Below the pieces are notes generated by a model. The model made no database searches, was not told where the DNA came from, and saw nothing but the letters and a program-made list of their open reading frames with translations. A stretch of 64,000 bases of DNA from Arthrobacter sp. zg-Y919 (lineage in GTDB: Bacteria > Actinomycetota > Actinomycetes > Actinomycetales > Micrococcaceae): positions 124,001 through 188,000 of the forward strand of contig NZ_CP126242.1 in assembly GCF_030142045.1 (NCBI RefSeq), written 5' to 3'. The stretch's first letter is position 1. Every line of letters starts with the position of its first letter. The translations under genes and the position numbers were made by a program. Positions 59,283 through 64,000 of the stretch are shown piece after piece.

Positions 59283-59794
59283 TCCCGCCGGAGCGTGAAC
59301 TTCAACGTCAGCTCGTTTTCCTGTTCAGGCATAAAACCGGCGCTCAGGAGCAGGGACTGGGAGGCGTCATTACCGGGTTCGGTATAGGCAATGATGGTCT
59401 CCACCTCGGGGCTGGCGAGGGCGAAGTGCGCCAGGGCCAGCAGCGCCTCCGTGGCATAGCCCTGCCCCTGGCAGGAGGGGACCACGTTGTAGGTGACTTC
59501 CACCGTGCCTTCATCGGGAACACCCTCAAAGCCAATGGTTCCCACCACCAAGGAGGTGGAGTTCTCCCGGAGGAGCCGGGTGCCGAACGTTTCCGCTGCG
59601 GGACCCAGCAGCCCGGCCTCGAAGAACTGGCGGGCGGCGTCGTAGTCCGTTGGCTGGGGGAAGTCTTCGGCCCAGTCAGGGCGGCGCGTCTGGATGATCA
59701 GGGCGTCGACTTCGGCCACGGTCATCAGGTCCAGCGACAGGCGCTGGGTAGGGATGCCGGTGCTGGCCGTCAGGTCCTCGGGGATTGTGCTCAC
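59258..59794 (-). CDS. GNAT family N-acetyltransferase
   Basis: A 178-residue acetyltransferase of the RimJ/RimL type. TQRLSLDLMTVAEVDALI at the start, VEVTYNVVPSCQGQGYATEALLALAHFAL near residue 103 as the acetyl-CoA site, and IIAYTEPGNDASQSLLLSAGFMP near 133 are diagnostic. The GTG start lies six bases after CAGAAT. The acceptor is unknown. Its 3' end overlaps the DUF1990 gene by 25 bases on the opposite strand. Confidence 0.85.
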   Translation of the reverse strand: MSTIPEDLTASTGIPTQRLSLDLMTVAEVDALIIQTRRPDWAEDFPQPTDYDAARQFFEAGLLGPAAETFGTRLLRENSTSLVVGTIGFEGVPDEGTVEVTYNVVPSCQGQGYATEALLALAHFALASPEVETIIAYTEPGNDASQSLLLSAGFMPEQENELTLKFTLRRDQLPDATP

Positions 59795-59889
59795 GAGCTA
59801 ATTCTGCACGTCTTTTCGGGATTTGTTTCATCCGGCGGATCGGGACGCGCCGGGCCCGGCACCGAATGGCACCGGACCCGCCTGGAGTA

Positions 59890-62187
59890 CTAGCCGAAAT
59901 GCTTCGGCAGGGTCCCTTCGTGCGCAGCCTTCAACTCATCCAGCGGCAGGACGAAGTTGCTCTGGAAGTCCAGGGCCCCGATCTCGGTGTCCACGACGCC
60001 GATCCGGCTGTGCGCGAAACCGCGCGCCGAACACATGTCCTTGAAGCGGACCTCCTCGCTCCGGGCCACCGCGACCACGGCACGGGCCTGGGACTCGGAG
60101 AACAGCAGGGTGAACAGGTCCACCCCATCGCGTTCGCACACCTCGCCCAGGCCGATCCGGGCACCCACACCGAAGCGCAGGGCCATCTCGGACAGCGCGG
60201 CGGCGAGGCCGCCTTCGGAAAGGTCGTGGGCTGCGTCGATCATGCCGTCGCGGGAGGCATTGACCAGCAGTTCCCCGAGCAGCTTCTCCGCCTGCAGGTC
60301 CACCTTTGGCGGCTGCCCGCCCAGGTGGCCGCGCAGGTTCGCGTACTCCGAACCGTCCAGCTCGTCCTGCGTGGTGCCCATCAGGTAGATGGCCTGGCCG
60401 TCCTGCCGCCAGCCCGACGGCGTGCGGCGCGCAACGTCGTCGAACACACCCAGGACGCCCACCACGGGGGTGGGATGGATGGCGACGCCGCCGGTCTGGT
60501 TGTACAGCGAAACGTTGCCGCCGGTGACGGGGACACCGAGTTCACGGCAGCCGTCGGCCAGTCCGCGGACGGACTCGGCGAACTGCCACATAACCTCGGG
60601 GTCCTCGGGGGAGCCGAAGTTCAGGCAGTCGGTGACCGCCAGCGGCTTCGCTCCGGCGGTGGAGACGTTGCGGTAGGACTCCGCCAGGGCCAGCTTTGCG
60701 CCCTCATACGGATTCAGGTAGGAGTAGCGGCCGTTGGCGTCGGTGGAAATGGCCACGCCCAGTCCGGTGGTTTCATCCACCCGGACCACACCGGCGTCGT
60801 CCGGCATCGCCAGGGCGGTGTTGCCCTGCACATAGCGGTCGTACTGGTTGGTGACCCAGGATTTGTCGCACATGTTCGGCGAGGCCATAAGCTCCAGGAT
60901 TGCGTCCTTGACCGCGGCGCTGCCGAAGGGCCGCTCGGCGCTGAAGGAGTTGGACTGGATGCTGTCCTGCGCGGCCGGGCGGGCCATGGGCCGCTGGTAC
61001 ACCGGGCCCTCGTGGGCGACGGTGCGCGGATCCACGTCCACAATGGTTTCGCCGTCCCAGTCGATGATTAGCCGGCCGGTGCCGGTGACCTCGCCGAGCC
61101 AGGAGTACTCCACGTTCCACTTGTCCATGATCGCCTCGAACGCTTCAACGTTCTCCGGCGTCACCACGGCCATCATGCGTTCCTGGGATTCGGACATCAG
61201 GATCTCGCCCGGGGTCAGGGTGGGATCGCGCAGCAGCACATTGGTCAGTTCCACGTGCATGCCGCCGTCGCCGTTGGAGGCGAGCTCCGACGTCGCGCAG
61301 GAAATACCGGCCGCGCCCAGGTCCTGGATGCCCTCCACCACGGAGGATTTGAACAGTTCCAGGCAGCACTCGATGAGCACCTTTTCCGCGAACGGATCGC
61401 CTACCTGCACGGCGGGGCGCTTGGAGGGCTTGCTGTCATCGAAGGATTCGGAGGCCAGCACGGAGGCGCCGCCGATGCCGTCGCCGCCGGTGCGGGCCCC
61501 AAAAAGGACCACCTTGTTGCCGGTGCCGGACGCGTTGGCCAGCCGGATATCCTCGTGCCGCATCACGCCCACGGCCAGGGCGTTGACCAGCGGGTTGCCC
61601 TGGTAGACGGAATCGAAGACCAGTTCCCCGCCGATGTTCGGCAGCCCCAGGGAGTTGCCGTAGCCGCCGATGCCGGAGACGATGCCGTGCACCAGCCGGG
61701 CGGTGTCGGGGTGGTCGATGGCGCCGAAGCGCAGCGGATCCATCACCGCGACCGGGCGGGCACCCATGGAGATGATGTCGCGGACAATGCCGCCGACGCC
61801 GGTGGCAGCGCCCTGGTACGGCTCCACGAAGGAGGGGTGGTTGTGGGATTCGACCTTGAAGGTCACGGCCCAGCCCTCGCCGATGTCGACGACGCCGGCG
61901 TTTTCGCCGATGCCCACCAGCAGGTGTTCCTTCATCTTGTCGGTGACCTTCTCGCCGAACTGCTTTAGGTGCACCTTGGAGGACTTGTAGGAGCAGTGCT
62001 CGGACCACATCACCGAGTACATTGCCAGTTCCGCCGCGGTGGGGCGGCGGCCCAGGATTTCCCCTACCCGGCGGAATTCGTCTTCCTTCAGGCCGAGTTC
62101 GGCCCAGGGCAGCGGGGTATCCGGGGTGGCGGCGGCGTGCTCCACGGTGTCGATGTTGAACTTCTGTGCGGCGGGGGAAACGGTCAT
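59890..62187 (-). CDS. purL: phosphoribosylformylglycinamidine synthase subunit PurL
   Basis: A 765-residue small PurL, the synthetase component of FGAM synthase in purine synthesis, working with PurS and Pur[24 protein letters not shown] near residue 58 and [29 protein letters not shown] near 110 are the ATP/FGAR site; [19 protein letters not shown] near 230, [16 protein letters not shown] near 295 and [15 protein letters not shown] near 650 are AIRS-fold blocks. The ATG overlaps the purQ stop (ATGA). Third gene of purS-purQ-purL. Length matches bacterial small PurL. Confidence 0.96.
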   Translation of the reverse strand: MTVSPAAQKFNIDTVEHAAATPDTPLPWAELGLKEDEFRRVGEILGRRPTAAELAMYSVMWSEHCSYKSSKVHLKQFGEKVTDKMKEHLLVGIGENAGVVDIGEGWAVTFKVESHNHPSFVEPYQGAATGVGGIVRDIISMGARPVAVMDPLRFGAIDHPDTARLVHGIVSGIGGYGNSLGLPNIGGELVFDSVYQGNPLVNALAVGVMRHEDIRLANASGTGNKVVLFGARTGGDGIGGASVLASESFDDSKPSKRPAVQVGDPFAEKVLIECCLELFKSSVVEGIQDLGAAGISCATSELASNGDGGMHVELTNVLLRDPTLTPGEILMSESQERMMAVVTPENVEAFEAIMDKWNVEYSWLGEVTGTGRLIIDWDGETIVDVDPRTVAHEGPVYQRPMARPAAQDSIQSNSFSAERPFGSAAVKDAILELMASPNMCDKSWVTNQYDRYVQGNTALAMPDDAGVVRVDETTGLGVAISTDANGRYSYLNPYEGAKLALAESYRNVSTAGAKPLAVTDCLNFGSPEDPEVMWQFAESVRGLADGCRELGVPVTGGNVSLYNQTGGVAIHPTPVVGVLGVFDDVARRTPSGWRQDGQAIYLMGTTQDELDGSEYANLRGHLGGQPPKVDLQAEKLLGELLVNASRDGMIDAAHDLSEGGLAAALSEMALRFGVGARIGLGEVCERDGVDLFTLLFSESQARAVVAVARSEEVRFKDMCSARGFAHSRIGVVDTEIGALDFQSNFVLPLDELKAAHEGTLPKHFG

Positions 62188-62960
62188 GACTGGCCTCCGG
62201 CAACGAGCGAATTGAGGACTGAGCTGAAGATCCGGAGCCCGTCGGTGCCGTAGCCCAGGCCCACTTCACCGTAGGCGGAGGAATCCGGGCCGAAGCCGGG
62301 TTCGACGGCGTGTTCGGGGTGGGGCATCAGCCCGACGACGTTCCCGGCAGCGTTGGAGATGCCGGCGATGCCGCGGCGGGACCCGTTGGGGTTTTCGCCG
62401 TCGTAGCGGAAGACCACCCGGCCTTCGCCTTCCAGCTCGTCCAGGGTCTTCTCGTCCGCAACGTACTGGCCGTCCTGGTTTTTCAGGGGAACAACCATTC
62501 CGGCGCCCTGCCCGTAGGCGTTCGTCCAGGCGGTGGTGTTGTTTTCCACGCGCAGCAGCTGGTCCGCGCAGGAGAATTTCAGGTGGTTGTTCTTGATCAT
62601 GGAACCGGGCAGCAGGTGCGCCTCGGTGAGGATCTGGAAGCCGTTGCAGATGCCCAGCACGGGCATGCCGCCGGCGGCGGCGTCCACGATCTTTTCCATC
62701 AGCGGGGCGAAGCGGGCAATGGCTCCGGCACGGAGGTAATCCCCGTAGGAGAAGCCACCCGGAATGATCACGGCGTCCACGGACTGCAGGTTCGCTTCGG
62801 CATGCCAGAGCCCGACGGCGGTGCCGCCGGCGATGGTCACGGCACGGGCGGCGTCGCGGTCATCCAGGGTGCCCGGGAAGGTGATCACACCTACCCGCAC
62901 CGCACGCAGTGCATCGTTTTCTGGGGCGACAGAGAAGTCGCCAATCAGGGGAGTACTCAA
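62184..62960 (-). CDS. purQ: phosphoribosylformylglycinamidine synthase subunit PurQ
   Basis: A 258-residue glutaminase that supplies ammonia to Pur[26 protein letters not shown] near residue 22, [24 protein letters not shown] near 68, [21 protein letters not shown] near 98 (nucleophile Cys), and [12 protein letters not shown] near 222 (His and Glu) complete the triad. A 20-residue N-terminal extension is present. The start is TTG at 62960 with GGAGG seven bases upstream, so this uncommon codon is well supported. Two bases separate it from purS. Confidence 0.95.
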   Translation of the reverse strand: MSTPLIGDFSVAPENDALRAVRVGVITFPGTLDDRDAARAVTIAGGTAVGLWHAEANLQSVDAVIIPGGFSYGDYLRAGAIARFAPLMEKIVDAAAGGMPVLGICNGFQILTEAHLLPGSMIKNNHLKFSCADQLLRVENNTTAWTNAYGQGAGMVVPLKNQDGQYVADEKTLDELEGEGRVVFRYDGENPNGSRRGIAGISNAAGNVVGLMPHPEHAVEPGFGPDSSAYGEVGLGYGTDGLRIFSSVLNSLVAGGQS

Positions 62961-62962
62961 GA

Positions 62963-63217
62963 TCAGGCCTCCGGGATTACTTCAACGCGGGTGACGTCCT
63001 CGATCACGGGATTGGACAGCAGGGTGGCTGCCGCCGTGCGCGCCTGTTCCAGGACTTCGGGGGTAACCTCCCCGTCCACGGTCAACTCGAACCGCTTGCC
63101 CTGGCGGACTCCGGCGAACCCGGTCAGTCCCAGGCGGGGCAGTGCCCCTGCAATGGCCTTGCCCTGCGGATCGAGGATTTCAGGCTTGGGCATAACATCA
63201 ACAACGATCCGGGGCAT
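62963..63217 (-). CDS. purS: phosphoribosylformylglycinamidine synthase subunit PurS
   Basis: An 84-residue scaffold protein of the FGAM synthase complex. MPRIVVDVMPKPEILDPQGKAIAGALPRLGLTGFAGVRQGKRFELTVDGEVTPEVLEQARTAAATLLSNPVIEDVTRVEV matches PurS throughout. ATG follows GAGGAG by seven bases. First gene of the operon. Confidence 0.96.
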   Translation of the reverse strand: MPRIVVDVMPKPEILDPQGKAIAGALPRLGLTGFAGVRQGKRFELTVDGEVTPEVLEQARTAAATLLSNPVIEDVTRVEVIPEA

Positions 63218-63340
63218 CCGGCAGCTCCTCTAGACGAGATGGGTGGCCGCGGACCTTGCCGTCTCACGCTGATTCAGCGCTCCGCGAGCTTGCACTTGTC
63301 ATTCTAGCGGCGTTACCTACGTTACGGTGACGGCTCCGGG

Positions 63341-63628
63341 CTAGGCCGGAATTGCCAGCTGGAAGCCGCAGGCGCAGCGGAGCACGGTGGTTTCCAGCTG
63401 CACCTCCACCGGCTCCTGCGGCATGGATTCCACGCTGATCGGTTCGAAGATGGAGAGCTGCCGGCTGTCCCGGGGCTGCATGGGTTCACCGCAGTGCATG
63501 TAGTCGGCGTCGTCGGTCTCGAGGATCCCGCGGGCCCAGAGATATTGGTCCTCAGGGCTTGCTTCAATAGACAATTTCTGTGCTTTCAGTTGGTCCGGAA
63601 CTCCGTTGTCCGGAAGAATACTAAGCAT
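63341..63628 (-). CDS. small cysteine-containing hypothetical protein
   Basis: A 95-residue protein with no recognised family. ADYMHCGEPMQPR near residue 40 and VLRCACGFQLAIPA at the C-terminus place one Cys, one His and a CxC-G pair where a small zinc site could form. The ATG is preceded by AT-rich sequence (TATTATTGAATAAGC) with no ribosome site, so the mRNA may be leaderless or nearly so. It is divergent from the DUF4442 gene. Confidence 0.65.
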   Translation of the reverse strand: MLSILPDNGVPDQLKAQKLSIEASPEDQYLWARGILETDDADYMHCGEPMQPRDSRQLSIFEPISVESMPQEPVEVQLETTVLRCACGFQLAIPA

Positions 63629-63650
63629 GCTTATTCAATAATAGGCCATG

Positions 63651-63671
63651 AGGTGCAGGATCAGGTGCAGG
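63651..63671. repeat. direct repeat in the divergent promoter region
   Basis: AGGTGCAGG occurs twice with a 3-base spacer (AGGTGCAGG-ATC-AGGTGCAGG), period 12, between the small Cys protein gene and the DUF4442 gene. It could be a regulatory site. Confidence 0.4.
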
Positions 63672-63717
63672 TCGGGGCCGTTGTGTGAGCTGGGTTACCT
63701 CTGGTTAGAGTGGGGCC

Positions 63718-64000
63718 GTGAGACTCCTGCAGGCAAGCCCGGCCACGGTCCGCCGGCTAATGAACGTGTGGCCGCCCTTTGCCTTTACCGGCATCCGGAT
63801 CACCCGGCTCGATCCGGACTATCTGCGGGTGTCCGTGCGGCTGCGGTCCTACTGGTGGAACAAGAATGTGGCCGGCGTGCATTTCGGGGGCTCCCTGTTC
63901 GCCATGACCGATCCGTTCTGGATGATGATGCTGCTCCACCACCTCGGCCGTGACCACGTTGTCTGGGACCGTGCAGCGGAGATTGATTTCCTGAAGCCGG
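63718..64000 (+). CDS. DUF4442 (hotdog-fold thioesterase-like) protein, truncated by the window edge
   Basis: The first 94 codons of a plus-strand gene run off the right end. The protein begins MRLLQASPATVRRLMNVWPPFAFTGI and continues RLDPDYLRVSVRLRSYWWNKNVAGVHFGGSLFAMTDPFWMMMLLHHLG, the DUF4442 pattern, related to acyl-CoA thioesterases. The GTG lies exactly six bases after TAGAGT and has no ribosome site, so it is probably leaderless. Function beyond the fold is unknown. Confidence 0.85.
   Translation, partial: MRLLQASPATVRRLMNVWPPFAFTGIRITRLDPDYLRVSVRLRSYWWNKNVAGVHFGGSLFAMTDPFWMMMLLHHLGRDHVVWDRAAEIDFLKP

Overview
The window is chromosomal DNA from a high-GC Gram-positive bacterium, most likely Arthrobacter sensu lato (Micrococcaceae). 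The evidence is the strongly GC-rich third codon positions, frequent GTG starts, the actinobacterial gene set (DUF3151, DUF445, DUF1206, DUF1990, DUF2273 with Asp23 proteins, small PurL with PurS and PurQ) and many start codons lying six bases after a TAnnnT hexamer, which suggests leaderless mRNAs. Genus level is inference; no rRNA gene is present.

Layout. 0.2-5.7 kb: a minus-strand fructose PTS operon, fruK-fruA(IIABC)-ptsI-ptsH, with its own promoter and repeated operator-like motifs. 5.8-12 kb: an esterase, a GlsB/YeaQ-type membrane protein, a hypothetical protein, a DUF445 membrane protein, and a GH15 glycosidase-DoxX-phosphoesterase operon. 12-19 kb: an AAHS-type MFS transporter, a zinc alcohol dehydrogenase, a STAS-like protein and pta-ackA. 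19-30.9 kb: an APC permease, a thiamine-binding protein, two methyltransferase-fold proteins, GNAT, large catalase, NCS2 purine permease, CopC, a FAD/NAD-binding protein, a universal stress protein, a CDF transporter and a metallopeptidase. 31.0-31.4 kb: a tRNA-Glu/Asp/Phe cluster with promoter and terminator.

31.6-33.8 kb: a base-composition island holding two translationally coupled genes, an ABC-type ATPase and a DUF4435/TOPRIM protein. Architecture and motifs match the PARIS anti-phage system (AriA/AriB). This is the main defence-related discovery candidate. 34-36.3 kb: a five-gene Asp23/DUF2273/AmaP envelope operon. 36.3-43.5 kb: housekeeping genes xthA, nadE, pyrE, a HAD-IIA phosphatase, a SpoU methyltransferase, fba and DUF3151. 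44-50.8 kb: purA behind a structured leader, SRPBCC, DUF2804, alcohol dehydrogenase and nitrilase-family genes, and an ECF sigma factor with a probable membrane anti-sigma factor behind a SigD-like promoter.

50.8-56.1 kb: sulfur assimilation, with a CoA-binding protein coupled to O-acetylhomoserine sulfhydrylase and a sulfonate-type ABC transporter (ssuB-ssuA-ssuC) behind a clear SAM-I (S-box) riboswitch whose P1 helix overlaps the Shine-Dalgarno sequence. 56.3-59.8 kb: an alpha/beta-hydrolase homologue lacking its catalytic serine, a second CoA-binding protein and small conserved genes. 59.9-63.2 kb: purS-purQ-purL. The right edge cuts a DUF4442 gene.

FruK product (fructose-1,6-bisphosphate) feeds Fba. 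Purine synthesis (purA, purSQL) and salvage uptake (NCS2) are both present. The sulfur genes form a SAM-sensing unit. No CRISPR array, insertion sequence, integrase or rRNA gene was seen.
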